Positions 6,723-15,230 of a stretch of DNA of 16,188 bases are shown here, in pieces. Within the stretch, counting starts at the first letter, position 1; each line of letters starts with the position of its first letter. The position numbers and the translations under genes are program-made. The notes beneath the pieces are model-generated. The model had not been told where the DNA came from, did not search any database, and worked only from the letters and a program-made list of their open reading frames with translations. Origin of the DNA: an uncultured Bacteroidota bacterium (GTDB lineage Bacteria; Bacteroidota; Bacteroidia; Bacteroidales; P3); contig URCX01000025.1 of NCBI GenBank assembly GCA_900546465.1, positions 1 through 16,188 of the forward strand, given 5' to 3'.

Positions 6723-8477
6723 ATGTTACGAACTCATACATGCGGGGAACTTAATCTCGAACATTGCGGAAACAGAGTTATTCTTGCAGGTTGGTTACAA
6801 CGTTCAAGAGATTTGGGAGGCATGACTTTCATCGACCTTAGGGACAGATACGGAATAACACAGCTTGTTTTCAATATGGAAACCAATGCGGATTTGTGCC
6901 GCATGGCAAGAACACTCGGCAGAGAGTACGTTTTGCAAGTGGAAGGCGTGGTATCGGAAAGAAGCAACAAGAACAAGAATATCCCGACAGGAGACATAGA
7001 AATATTGGTTGATAAAATCTCTGTCTTGAATGCTTCCAAAACTCCGCCGTTCACCATAGAGGATAATACCGACGGAGGCGAGGAATTGAGAATGAAATAT
7101 CGTTATTTGGACTTGCGGAGGAATTGTGTCAAACAAAACCTCGAATTAAGACATCGTTTGTCGATACTGATACGCAATTACATGAACGAAAAGCACTTCA
7201 TGGAAATAGAAACTCCTTTCTTAATTCGTTCCACTCCCGAAGGTGCAAGAGATTTTGTGGTGCCTTCAAGGGTTAACCCGAATGAATTTTATGCCCTTCC
7301 GCAGTCTCCGCAGAGTTTCAAGCAGCTTCTGATGGTTGCAGGCTTCGACAGATATTTCCAAATCGTCAGATGTTTCAGAGATGAAGACCTCAGAGCAGAC
7401 CGTCAGCCTGAATTCACACAAGTGGATTGTGAGATGAGTTTTGTGGAACAGGAAGATGTTTTGCAGATGTTTGAAGGTCTGATGAAGCATCTTTTCAAAG
7501 AAGTACGCGGATTGGAGTTGGATGATTTTCCGAGAATGACTTACGACGATGCAATGAAGTACTACGGCTGCGATAAACCCGATACGAGGTTCGGAATGAC
7601 ATTCGTAGAAATCAATGAACTTGCAAAAGGCAAAAACTTCTCCGTATTCGATTCCGCAGAACTTGTTATCGGAATTTGTGTCGAAGGCTGTGCAACATAT
7701 ACCCGTAAGCAGTTGGACGAATTAACAGATTTCGTAAAGCGTCCGCAAGTAGGAGCAAGCGGTTTGGTCTATATAAAGTGTAACGAAGACGGAACATTCA
7801 AATCATCTGTCGATAAGTTCTTTTCAAGCGAACAGTTGCGAGAAATTGCAGAGCGTTTCTCTGCCAAAGCCGGCGACTTGATACTCTTAATGGCAGGAAA
7901 GACAGACAAGGTTCGTGCTTCGCTTTGTGCATTGCGTCTCGAAATGGGCTCTCGTCTCGGTTTGAGAAATCCTTTCGACTACAAACCTCTATGGATTATA
8001 GATTTCCCTCTTTTGGAGTGGGACGAAGAAACTGCAAGGTTCTATGCAAAGCACCACCCTTTCACTTCATTGAAACCTGAGGACTATTCCATACTCTTCA
8101 CCAAGCCTGCCGAAGTGAGAGCCAACGCCTACGATTTGGTTGTCAACGGAACGGAAATCGGGGGAGGTTCGATAAGAATACATGACCGCAAGATGCAGAA
8201 CGATATGTTCAAGGTTTTGGGTTTCAGTGAAGAAGAAGCAAAGAAACAATTCGGCTTCTTGCTCGATGCCTTTGAGTACGGAGCACCGCCCCATGGCGGA
8301 ATAGCATTCGGCTTCGACAGAATGTGTTCCATGTTCGGCGGAATAGAAACAATAAGAGACTTTATCGCTTTCCCTAAGAACAACAAAGCAAGAGACCTTA
8401 TGGCAGAAAGTCCTTCCGAAATATCACCTGCACAACTCGAAGAGTTGTATATATCACTCATACCGAAAGAAAAATAA
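6723..8477 (+). CDS. aspS: Aspartyl-tRNA synthetase, bacterial type
   Basis: A 584-residue class IIb aminoacyl-tRNA synthetase charging tRNA-Asp with aspartate. Residues 1-110 are the OB-fold anticodon-binding domain. Motif 1 is around 150-170 (YMNEKHFMEIETPFL). The loop STPEGARDF and the aspartate-site QSPQSFKQLLM follow. Motif 2 is FRDEDLRADRQPEFTQVD (218-235). The bacterial GAD insertion occupies about 285-415, with HHPFT shortly after it, and motif 3 is GGIAFGFDRM (525-534). The length matches bacterial AspRS. Whether it is discriminating or also charges tRNA-Asn was not judged. The gene is last in the cluster and is followed 27 bp later by an intrinsic terminator hairpin. Confidence 0.98.
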   Translation: MLRTHTCGELNLEHCGNRVILAGWLQRSRDLGGMTFIDLRDRYGITQLVFNMETNADLCRMARTLGREYVLQVEGVVSERSNKNKNIPTGDIEILVDKISVLNASKTPPFTIEDNTDGGEELRMKYRYLDLRRNCVKQNLELRHRLSILIRNYMNEKHFMEIETPFLIRSTPEGARDFVVPSRVNPNEFYALPQSPQSFKQLLMVAGFDRYFQIVRCFRDEDLRADRQPEFTQVDCEMSFVEQEDVLQMFEGLMKHLFKEVRGLELDDFPRMTYDDAMKYYGCDKPDTRFGMTFVEINELAKGKNFSVFDSAELVIGICVEGCATYTRKQLDELTDFVKRPQVGASGLVYIKCNEDGTFKSSVDKFFSSEQLREIAERFSAKAGDLILLMAGKTDKVRASLCALRLEMGSRLGLRNPFDYKPLWIIDFPLLEWDEETARFYAKHHPFTSLKPEDYSILFTKPAEVRANAYDLVVNGTEIGGGSIRIHDRKMQNDMFKVLGFSEEEAKKQFGFLLDAFEYGAPPHGGIAFGFDRMCSMFGGIETIRDFIAFPKNNKARDLMAESPSEISPAQLEELYISLIPKEK

Positions 8478-8504
8478 AACTGATTATCAATTGATTTTTT
8501 CATC

Positions 8505-8528
8505 AAGGCGGCTCAATGCCGCCTTTTT
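8505..8528 (+). terminator. Rho-independent terminator after aspS
   Basis: AAGGCGGC (8505-8512), loop TCAAT, GCCGCCTT (8518-8525), then further T to 8528: a perfect 8-bp stem with a G+C-rich core and a T run, 27 bp downstream of the aspS stop. Confidence 0.88.
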
Positions 8529-8879
8529 GCATTTCACAAATCTTTGAAAGCAACAGTTCTGCACCTATTTTCCATTCGACAAAATTCTTTTTTATCTCAT
8601 TTCAACGAAAGGGCGTTCCGTTATTGCAGGAATTTGTTTATCGGATTTATGGTGTTTTTCGGCAAGTCCGTTTTCATGATTTTGCTTTGCTTTATTCCCA
8701 TTTCATCGAACCATTCATTCCATATCCTTTCCAAAAGTTTGAAATGAGATGATTTTGCAGGGTCAACCTCCAACACCAATACCTCCAAATCGCTGAGCTA
8801 TCCAAATTTCTTCTCTTTTGCTTAGAGAAGATCAGTATCAAAACCGTTCCGACTTCTTTATAAGACATAGAAATCCAAC
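8529..8879 (-). pseudogene. Gap between convergent terminators; possible decayed minus-strand gene
   Basis: No intact gene is visible in this interval of about 350 bp. On the minus strand, protein-like text jumps between frames: an ATG at 8868 opens MSYKEVGTVLILIFSKQ, a different frame from 8797 to 8621 reads SSHFKLLERIWNEWFDEMG with no start of its own, and nearer 8520-8600 another frame reads KKNFVEWKIGAELLLSK. Stops separate the pieces. This pattern suggests a small gene broken by frameshifts, but I recognise no family and it may simply be spacer. A plus-strand reading frame of 78 codons at 8516-8752 begins inside the terminator and looks like an antisense shadow. Confidence 0.25.
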
Positions 8880-8914
8880 AAAAATAGGATTACTATGCGA
8901 TATAGTAATCCTAT
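8880..8914 (-). terminator. Rho-independent terminator for the porin/Gate-protein operon
   Basis: A perfect 13-bp inverted repeat: ATAGGATTACTAT (8884-8896), 5-base loop, ATAGTAATCCTAT (8902-8914). Read on the minus strand, the stem runs straight into a T tract (8884-8880). It lies 51 bp downstream of the stop at 8966 and faces the aspS terminator across the gap. The stem is AT-rich but long. Confidence 0.82.
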
Positions 8915-8965
8915 AATCCTGCTTCTCGAAGACTGCTTTGGCGTATTTTCTCTTATTGCAAAAGT

Positions 8966-10108
8966 TTATAACAAACTGAAAAGTACGTATAGCCAATGGG
9001 CTGCAACACCTGCAAATAAACCGCCTATGGTGTGGGCAAGTATTGCTTTGGAGATAAGTTTTCTATATCCCAAGGAGTCGAGCATTGCGGTATGTGTCGA
9101 GAGAAATCCGCTCCAACACATTCCCATTGCTGTGCATACTGCGATGGCATTGCCGTTCACCAAACCGTCTTCGATAAATCTGGGCATCAGACTCAAGGCT
9201 GCTCCTACTGCTCCGAGAGATGTGATAGGGAATGCTACCAATTCTGTATGCTCAAATCCGAATAACCATTCGAAAACCACGTTTATTTTGCCTGCCAAAT
9301 AGGGTAAGGCTGCTACTCCTTCGTATGCTGCTCCTGTAAATTCGCCTGTTTTAGATGGTCCGAAAGTAAGCATCATTACGAAGGTTGAGATGACTAAAAC
9401 GCCGGGGATAATGGCAAGTCCTATTTCTACGCCGTTTTTGCCACCGTCCAATATGGAATTTAATATTCGCATAAATACGTTCCCTTCACTTTTGTAGGAG
9501 ATTGCCTCCTCATTTCCACCATCGCCAACGGCTTCTTTCATTTCCGGATATGCTCTAATGGTGAATGTTTGCATAAGTCTTGTCGAAATAATACTGCCGA
9601 TGATTGCTCCTGCAAATCCGATTAATGCTCCTGTTCCATATCCCAAACCTGTCATAAAGACTATTACTATAAGACCCATTCCGAAGGCTGTGCCGAAATT
9701 GGTAAGTGAGACCAACTGATATTTTTTGAAGTAAAGGCTGAAATTTTTGTCCTTTGCCAATGTTATAATTGCCGGATTGTCGGAAAGAAAGGTTACAACA
9801 CCTCCTAATGCCGATACTCCGGGAAGATTGAAGAGAGGTTTCATGAAAGGTCTGAGTATTTGCTCCAACAGACGTACTACTCCGAATTCCACCAATAATT
9901 TACCCAATGCTCCGGAAAGTACGGTTATTGCCATAAGGTATAATACCGTATTTATCAGGAGGTCATAGGCTGTTTTCATTATGGTGTTGAGCATATTGGC
10001 AAGCCCCATTTTATTGCCGACATAACCGAATACAATAAAGAATATTGCAAGGAAAATCAAGGCTTCGAGGCTTCTTTTGAGTGAAAAGCCTAATTGTTTG
10101 AACTTCAT
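8966..10108 (-). CDS. Inner-membrane nucleoside-recognition (Gate) domain protein
   Basis: A 380-residue polytopic membrane protein with roughly nine to ten hydrophobic segments, probably a transporter or channel of the inner membrane. It resembles proteins annotated as nucleoside recognition domain or CD0519/CD1768-type membrane proteins, which share the Gate fold with SpmA/SpmB, YjiH and the FeoB membrane domain. Two similar halves are visible: the first with GVSALGGVVTFLSDNPAI (97-114) and a following TNFGTAFGMG, the second with LGAVGAALSLMPRF and CTAMGMCWSGFLSTHTAML (about 325-343). A charged cytoplasmic loop at about 185-215 links them. The start ATG lies 27 bp after the porin gene stop with no promoter between them, so the two are an operon. 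Substrate unknown; the nucleoside label is historical for this fold. Confidence 0.85.
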   Translation of the reverse strand: MKFKQLGFSLKRSLEALIFLAIFFIVFGYVGNKMGLANMLNTIMKTAYDLLINTVLYLMAITVLSGALGKLLVEFGVVRLLEQILRPFMKPLFNLPGVSALGGVVTFLSDNPAIITLAKDKNFSLYFKKYQLVSLTNFGTAFGMGLIVIVFMTGLGYGTGALIGFAGAIIGSIISTRLMQTFTIRAYPEMKEAVGDGGNEEAISYKSEGNVFMRILNSILDGGKNGVEIGLAIIPGVLVISTFVMMLTFGPSKTGEFTGAAYEGVAALPYLAGKINVVFEWLFGFEHTELVAFPITSLGAVGAALSLMPRFIEDGLVNGNAIAVCTAMGMCWSGFLSTHTAMLDSLGYRKLISKAILAHTIGGLFAGVAAHWLYVLFSLL

Positions 10109-10135
10109 TTGACTTAGATTTATTATTTTGTTGAT

Positions 10136-11146
10136 TTACTTATTCAGAACTTGCATTTTCCATGTCAAGCCGAGGTTAAAAGTAAATTCGGTAGGCTCAA
10201 CATCGGACGAAGCAACATATCCGTGTATTCTTATGTCTTTTTTATCTTTCAAAGGGAAAAACTCGAAACCTGCTCCGCCAAAGGTGTAATTCGTCCCCGG
10301 GGCTACGCATACGTCCCATCGGCGATCAAGCGGTGTAGATGCTTCTTGTGCTTTATTTTGATCATATCCTCCTTTTACGAATAAATTCCAACTGTTATTT
10401 ATGCTGTATTTCAGTTGAGCAACTATGGAAAAATCATCAAAGAAATTGTCTTGATTGCCATGATAACGGTTTGTGTAATCCAGTTCAAGACTTAAATTAT
10501 CTATTTCAAAGCGATTTCCCAAGGCTATGTAGTTTATATAGCTGCCTTTCTTGTATTCTATCATATTGACAGAGTAAAGTGTTTTGAAGAAATCGAAGTT
10601 TCCGTTCCAAAGGAGGTTGTAGGAGTACATATTATCAAAAGCCGTTGTGATGAATGGGGAATTGCTTATTTGAAATTGCAGAGAATGTTTTCCGGAATTG
10701 TCCTTGAAGCCCAAAGAAAGACCGAGCTCGTAACATGGGATATTATTACAGAAAGCAGAAAGGAAATAACCATCTATCGGAGCATAGTCGTATTCAAATC
10801 CTCCTATTGCAACGACTTGTTTACCTGCTGCAAGAGAAAAATTATCGTTTATGTGATAAATAAGATATGCCCAATCGGTTGCATCCAATAATCCTCCTAT
10901 GCTGCCGATAGGAACATTCAACCTTTGACGAAGGTGATACTCAAACGTGGAGTTTATTTTTCCATCTAACATAAGGTTGAGATTTCGTCCGTAAAAACCG
11001 GCTTGGTCTTCGGCATCTTTTATTTTAACGTAGTTGTAATCCGCTCTGGCATCGAATTTCAAAGAAACATTGCCTTCTTGTCCGAACATATTTGTGCCGA
11101 ATGCGGCGATTGCAAAAATGCAAATAAGTAACTTTTTTTTCATCAT
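10136..11146 (-). CDS. Outer-membrane beta-barrel, phosphate-selective porin O/P family
   Basis: A 336-residue outer-membrane protein with a signal peptide (MMKKKLLICIFAIAAFGTNMFG, cleavage probably before Gln23). The mature part is made of alternating beta strands rich in aromatic residues. The stretch DWAYLIYHINDNFSLAAGKQ followed by IGGFEYDYAPIDGY matches the OprO/OprP-type porin family common in Bacteroidetes. The end (FTFNLGLTWKMQVLNK) is an amphipathic last strand with a short tail. Members form diffusion channels, but anion or phosphate selectivity cannot be inferred without the arginine/lysine ladder. Two codons could start it (ATG ATG); the first is given. It is the first gene of a two-gene transcript with a consensus promoter, paired with an inner-membrane Gate-domain protein. 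Confidence 0.85.
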   Translation of the reverse strand: MMKKKLLICIFAIAAFGTNMFGQEGNVSLKFDARADYNYVKIKDAEDQAGFYGRNLNLMLDGKINSTFEYHLRQRLNVPIGSIGGLLDATDWAYLIYHINDNFSLAAGKQVVAIGGFEYDYAPIDGYFLSAFCNNIPCYELGLSLGFKDNSGKHSLQFQISNSPFITTAFDNMYSYNLLWNGNFDFFKTLYSVNMIEYKKGSYINYIALGNRFEIDNLSLELDYTNRYHGNQDNFFDDFSIVAQLKYSINNSWNLFVKGGYDQNKAQEASTPLDRRWDVCVAPGTNYTFGGAGFEFFPLKDKKDIRIHGYVASSDVEPTEFTFNLGLTWKMQVLNK

Positions 11147-11169
11147 TGACTATCTTGTTTTTGAGCCGG

Positions 11170-11200
11170 CAAAGTTAGAAAAAATATTCATTGTAGCAAA
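11170..11200 (-). promoter_or_regulatory. Consensus Bacteroidetes promoter of the porin/Gate-protein operon
   Basis: The minus strand reads TTTG (11200-11197), exactly 19 bp, then TAACTTTG (11177-11170). Both boxes match the Bacteroidetes sigma-factor consensus (TTTG / TAnnTTTG). The predicted start of transcription is a few bases further, giving a leader of about 15-20 bases before the ATG at 11146. Confidence 0.82.
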
Positions 11201-11234
11201 GTAATCGAAGAAAGAGCAAAAAAACGAGCTTCTG

Positions 11235-11266
11235 TTTGGCAATCTGTGGAATAATAATTAACTTTG
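11235..11266 (+). promoter_or_regulatory. Consensus Bacteroidetes promoter of the uppS-bamA-ompH cluster
   Basis: TTTG (11235-11238), 20 bp, TAACTTTG (11259-11266). It has the same -7 octamer as the divergent porin promoter, and the two -33 boxes are 34 bp apart, back to back. Its position decides the uppS start: an upstream in-frame TTG at 11236 lies within the -33 box and cannot be used from this promoter. The leader would be about 55 bases. Confidence 0.82.
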
Positions 11267-11328
11267 CAGTCGCATTAAAATGTGCAAACAAAAGTGTATT
11301 TGAAAACATTATTCCACGAACACAAAAG

Positions 11329-12099
11329 ATGGATTATAAGGATTGTATCATAAAGGAGAACTTGCCGAAGCATATTGCGGTCATAATGGATGGCAATGGA
11401 CGGTGGGCAAAGAAAAGAGGTGAAGAAAGAATAGTTGGACACAAGAATGGCGTCAATGCAGTGAGACAAATATGCGAGGCTTGTGCGGAATTGGGTGTGG
11501 GTTACCTGACTTTGTACACTTTTTCCACTGAAAATTGGAACAGACCGAAGGAAGAGATAAATGCTTTGATGTCTATGTTGGTTACAACCATAGCACAGGA
11601 AGAAAAAACTTTGATGGACAACAATATAAAGTTGGCGTGTATCGGAGATTTGGAACACATCTCTTCGGAAACTCGTAATGCTTTGCTTGAATGTATGGAA
11701 AGGACGAGTAGGAATAGCGGCATGGTATTGATACTTGCTTTGAATTATTCTTCCCGTTGGGAAATTACGGAAATGACAAGAAAGATAGCAGAAAAAGTAA
11801 AGAGAGGGGAGATAAATGTTGAGAGTATCAATCAAGAATATATATCGTCTCAACTTGCAACAGCCGAATATCCGGATCCGGATTTGTTGATTCGTACAAG
11901 CGGAGAATACAGATTGAGTAATTATCTTTTGTGGCAACTTGCTTATTCGGAACTTTATTTCACTCCTGTTTTATGGCCTGATTTCAGCAAACAAAGTTTG
12001 TATGAAGCTATTGTGGATTATCAAAAGAGGGAACGACGCTTTGGCAAAACAAGCGAGCAGTTGAAAGAAAACGATAAATCAGATGGCGGACAAAATTAA
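11329..12099 (+). CDS. uppS: Undecaprenyl diphosphate synthase (isoprenyl transferase)
   Basis: A 256-residue cytosolic, membrane-associated cis-prenyltransferase that condenses isopentenyl diphosphate units onto farnesyl diphosphate to make the C55 lipid carrier for peptidoglycan and surface glycans. The N-terminal KHIAVIMDGNGRWAKKRG carries the catalytic Asp21 and the diphosphate-binding Gly/Asn/Arg. LTLYTFSTENWNRPKEE is the second conserved block. RTSGEYRLSNYLLWQLAYSE near the C-terminus holds the Arg and Glu/Ser residues that bind isopentenyl diphosphate. The ATG at 11329 is chosen because the longer frame begins within the promoter and because family members start about ten residues before KHIA. 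The bamA frame opens before the uppS stop, so the genes are tightly coupled. Confidence 0.96.
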   Translation: MDYKDCIIKENLPKHIAVIMDGNGRWAKKRGEERIVGHKNGVNAVRQICEACAELGVGYLTLYTFSTENWNRPKEEINALMSMLVTTIAQEEKTLMDNNIKLACIGDLEHISSETRNALLECMERTSRNSGMVLILALNYSSRWEITEMTRKIAEKVKRGEINVESINQEYISSQLATAEYPDPDLLIRTSGEYRLSNYLLWQLAYSELYFTPVLWPDFSKQSLYEAIVDYQKRERRFGKTSEQLKENDKSDGGQN

Positions 12100-12151
12100 A
12101 TGCGAAATCGGACGTTTATCGCTAAGATGGATTAAAAAATCCGGGTTACTG

Positions 12152-14671
12152 ATGGGAAAAACAAATAAGGTATTACTGTTGTTTGCATTGCTTTTTGGTG
12201 GAATGAATATGTTATCCGCTCAAAGCAATGGAATCAATTTGGACTATTACTCTCCTAAGGAGTATGAAGTAGGAGAGATAAGCGTTGAGGGTGCGGATCA
12301 TTTGGATCACAATTCCGTTATATTGTTATCCGGAATATCCGTCGGAGAGAAAATCTATCTGCCGAGTGATAAGATAAGCATGGCTATCGACAAGTTGTGG
12401 CGACAAGGAGTTTTTGAAGATGTCCAAATTCTTGTTTCAAAGGTTGAAGGTCGGACTATTTCCCTTGTCTATAAACTGATGACCAAACCAAGGTTAACCG
12501 CTTTCAAAATAGAGGGAGTCAAACGTGCAGAAGCAGATAAACTGAAAGAAAAAATGCACATTGCGTCAGGTGATGTCGTAACCGAAAATATGAAGAATAA
12601 TTGTATCAATGTGATTTATGATTACTTTGCAGACAAAGGGTATTATTCGGTAAAGACAGAAATCGAAGAAAAGAAAGATACAAATGTATTGCGTAATGAG
12701 GTGTTCCTCACCTTTCGCATAGACAAGGGCAGCAAAATACGTATTGCAAAGATAAATATCGAGGGTAATAATGCGATAGCCGATAAGAAATTGAGGTCTA
12801 AAATGAAAGACATAAAGGAATATCGTTGGTGGAGGATTTGGAAATCCTCAAGATACCTTGATGAGAAGTATAAGGAGGATAAACAGAAGATTATATCCAA
12901 ATATAACGATGAAGGATATCGTGATGCAAGGATTATGTGGGATACCATGTATATAGTAACCAAGGAGAAGCGTAATTTTTTTACTCGTAAAAAGAAAGAG
13001 AAGAAGTCTTTGGTGATTGACATGAAAGTTTATGAGGGAAATAAGTTTTACTTCGGTGATATCACCTGGGTCGGTAATACCAAATATTCCTCGGAAGATT
13101 TGTCCAAACGATTGAGAATAACCAAAGGTGAACCGTATAACAAATCTCTGTTGGATAAAAACTTGCAATACGATCCTACCGGTACGGACATTTATTCCTT
13201 ATATACAGATGACGGATACCTGTTCTTTCGAGTTATTCCGGTTGAGACAAATGTGAACAACGATACCATAAATATTGAAATGAGAGTGTATGAGGGCAAG
13301 CAGGCTCGCATAGGCAAGGTGTCTTTAAGTGGTAATACTGTAACGAATGACTATGTCGTGATGAGAGAACTTAAAACTTATCCCGGAGAACTATTCAGCA
13401 GAGATAATGTTTACCGTTCAATAAGAGAAATACAACAGTTGAACTATTTTGATCCGGAGAAGATAAATCCGGACATAAAACCAAATCCGGAAAGCGGCAC
13501 TGTTGATATAGAATATCAGTTGGAAGAGAAAACAAGTTCTACATTTGAAGTATCCGGTGGTTGGGGTGCCAATATGGTTATATTCACAGCAGGAATATCC
13601 TTGACTAATTTTTCAGCACAAAAACTCTTTAAGAAGAACGCATGGAGACCTTTCCCCACAGGAGACGGACAACGTTTAAGTTTGAGATTGCAAACCAATG
13701 GAACATATTACAGCCTTGTGAGTTTGTCATTTACCGAGCCTTGGCTCGGAGGAAGAAAACCGCAGGCACTTACGGTAGGAGTATATTATTCTTATCAAGA
13801 CGACGGATACTGGAACACCTCCGGTTCAAGGGAATATTACATGGGGATATTCGGAACTTCTGTTTCTTTGGCCAAGCGTTTGAAATGGCCTGATGATTAC
13901 TTCATTTTCAGCCAAGGATTAACCTACCAGCAATATAATGTCAAGAACTATCCAAATTTTGTTCTTGCATCAGGTGTGTCAAATAACATCAACTATAATT
14001 TCAGTATATCAAGAAATTCCGTTGACCAACCTATATATCCTCGTCAAGGTTCCGAAGTAACGGTTTCTACGCAACTCACACTGCCTTATTCCTTGTTCAA
14101 CAACAAGGATTATTCCACAATGTCCACTTCGGAGAAGTATAAATGGCTTGAATACTATAAAGTGAATGTGAAAGCGGCATGGTATTTCAATGTATTGGAC
14201 GATCTCGTTGTCTCAACAAGAGCAAGGTTCGGATTTTTGGGACAATATAATAGTAAAGTCGGCTATTCTCCTTTTGAAAGGTTCTATTTGGGCGGAGACG
14301 GCTTGACAGGTTACTCTTTAGACGGTCGTGAACTCGTTTCTCTGAGAGGATATGACAATAATTGTTTGAACCCTGACAAAGGAGCTACTGTTTTTGATAA
14401 ATACACCTTGGAGCTTCGTTACCCTATAACCCTAAACCCTATGGCATCTGTTTATGCCTTGGGCTTCTTTGAAGGAGGAAACTCTTGGGCAAACTTCCGG
14501 AGTTTTGAACCTTTCAAGATGTATCGTTCGGCAGGTATAGGCATAAGAATATTCATGCAAATGTTCGGAACCCTCGGCATAGATTGGGGATATGGATTTG
14601 ATGATGTCCCTTCCGCAGCCGGCAAGAACGGTTCACATTTCCACTTTTCCATAAATGGTTCGATAGATTAA
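12152..14671 (+). CDS. bamA: Outer-membrane protein assembly factor BamA
   Basis: An Omp85-family protein, 839 residues from this start. It inserts beta-barrel proteins into the outer membrane. The signal peptide is MGKTNKVLLLFALLFGGMNMLSA, with cleavage before Gln. Five POTRA-type repeats follow in the periplasm (about 35-460; units open with patterns such as VGEISVEGADHL, IAKINIEGNNAI, FGDITWVGNTKYS and IGKVSLSGNTVT). A 16-strand barrel starts near VSGGWGANMVIFTAGISL, and the L6 loop motif is present as SLRGY (about residue 732). An in-frame ATG at 12083, overlapping uppS by 17 bp, would add 23 residues before the signal peptide; 12152 is preferred because it places the signal at the N-terminus. 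The C-terminus reads FHFSINGSID, without the terminal Phe of the classical beta signal. Confidence 0.96.
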   Translation: MGKTNKVLLLFALLFGGMNMLSAQSNGINLDYYSPKEYEVGEISVEGADHLDHNSVILLSGISVGEKIYLPSDKISMAIDKLWRQGVFEDVQILVSKVEGRTISLVYKLMTKPRLTAFKIEGVKRAEADKLKEKMHIASGDVVTENMKNNCINVIYDYFADKGYYSVKTEIEEKKDTNVLRNEVFLTFRIDKGSKIRIAKINIEGNNAIADKKLRSKMKDIKEYRWWRIWKSSRYLDEKYKEDKQKIISKYNDEGYRDARIMWDTMYIVTKEKRNFFTRKKKEKKSLVIDMKVYEGNKFYFGDITWVGNTKYSSEDLSKRLRITKGEPYNKSLLDKNLQYDPTGTDIYSLYTDDGYLFFRVIPVETNVNNDTINIEMRVYEGKQARIGKVSLSGNTVTNDYVVMRELKTYPGELFSRDNVYRSIREIQQLNYFDPEKINPDIKPNPESGTVDIEYQLEEKTSSTFEVSGGWGANMVIFTAGISLTNFSAQKLFKKNAWRPFPTGDGQRLSLRLQTNGTYYSLVSLSFTEPWLGGRKPQALTVGVYYSYQDDGYWNTSGSREYYMGIFGTSVSLAKRLKWPDDYFIFSQGLTYQQYNVKNYPNFVLASGVSNNINYNFSISRNSVDQPIYPRQGSEVTVSTQLTLPYSLFNNKDYSTMSTSEKYKWLEYYKVNVKAAWYFNVLDDLVVSTRARFGFLGQYNSKVGYSPFERFYLGGDGLTGYSLDGRELVSLRGYDNNCLNPDKGATVFDKYTLELRYPITLNPMASVYALGFFEGGNSWANFRSFEPFKMYRSAGIGIRIFMQMFGTLGIDWGYGFDDVPSAAGKNGSHFHFSINGSID

Positions 14672-14683
14672 AAAATGACAGAT

Positions 14684-15211
14684 ATGAAAAAACTATTGAT
14701 TGTAGTATTGTTATCGGCAGCTGCTTTTTGCGGTTATGCCCAAAAGTATGCCTGTGTGGATACCGAGTATATCCTAAACAATGTACCCGAGTACAAGCAA
14801 GCACAAAAGGAACTCGAAGAAGTGTCTTTGCAGTGGCAAAAAGAAGTAGAGGCAAAGTTTCAGACAGTGGACAAACTCTACAAAGCCTTTCAAGCAGAAG
14901 CAGTCCTTCTCCCTGCGGATTTGAAAACGCAGAAAGAGAATGAAATCATTGCAGCTGAGAAAGATGCCAAGAACCTTCAAAAGCAACGCTTCGGCAATGA
15001 GGGCGATTTGACGAAGAAACGCTCCGAACTTGTAAAACCTATACAGGATAGAATTTATAATGCAATAGAAAAAGTTGCTCGTGAGAAGAACTATTCCATT
15101 GTGTTTGATAAATCCGGAGGAGCAACAATACTATATGTAGATAACAAAACAGATATCAGCGATATGGTTTTGGCAGAACTCGGCTACAAAATAAATTCTT
15201 CCAAACGGTAA
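14684..15211 (+). CDS. Skp/OmpH-family periplasmic chaperone, first copy
   Basis: A periplasmic holdase that escorts unfolded outer-membrane proteins toward BamA. The signal peptide is MKKLLIVVLLSAAAFCGYA, cleaved before Gln. The mature protein opens with YACVDTEYILNNVPEYKQAQ, the typical OmpH core strand and helix. A long charged coiled-coil arm follows (about 45-120, rich in Lys, Glu and Gln), then the closing VAREKNYSIVFDKSGGATILYVD strands and the short TDISDMVLAELGY end. An alternative ATG at 14675, 3 bp after the bamA stop, would add three residues (MTD); the MKK start is slightly preferred. No promoter lies between bamA and this gene, so it belongs to the uppS transcript. Confidence 0.93.
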   Translation: MKKLLIVVLLSAAAFCGYAQKYACVDTEYILNNVPEYKQAQKELEEVSLQWQKEVEAKFQTVDKLYKAFQAEAVLLPADLKTQKENEIIAAEKDAKNLQKQRFGNEGDLTKKRSELVKPIQDRIYNAIEKVAREKNYSIVFDKSGGATILYVDNKTDISDMVLAELGYKINSSKR

Positions 15212-15230
15212 ACGAACAGCAAAAAAGACG

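Noticed and set aside
8884..8914. The 13-bp inverted repeat as an operator or attachment site
   Set aside because: Its position just past the Gate-protein stop and the T tract on the minus strand explain it as a terminator.
11236..11328. A 31-codon N-terminal extension of uppS from a TTG codon
   Set aside because: The TTG is part of the -33 box and the extension spans the -7 box, so it would not be in the mRNA from this promoter. The family also starts near 11329.
11275..11937. A 220-codon minus-strand frame
   Set aside because: It is antisense to uppS, whose motifs are unambiguous.
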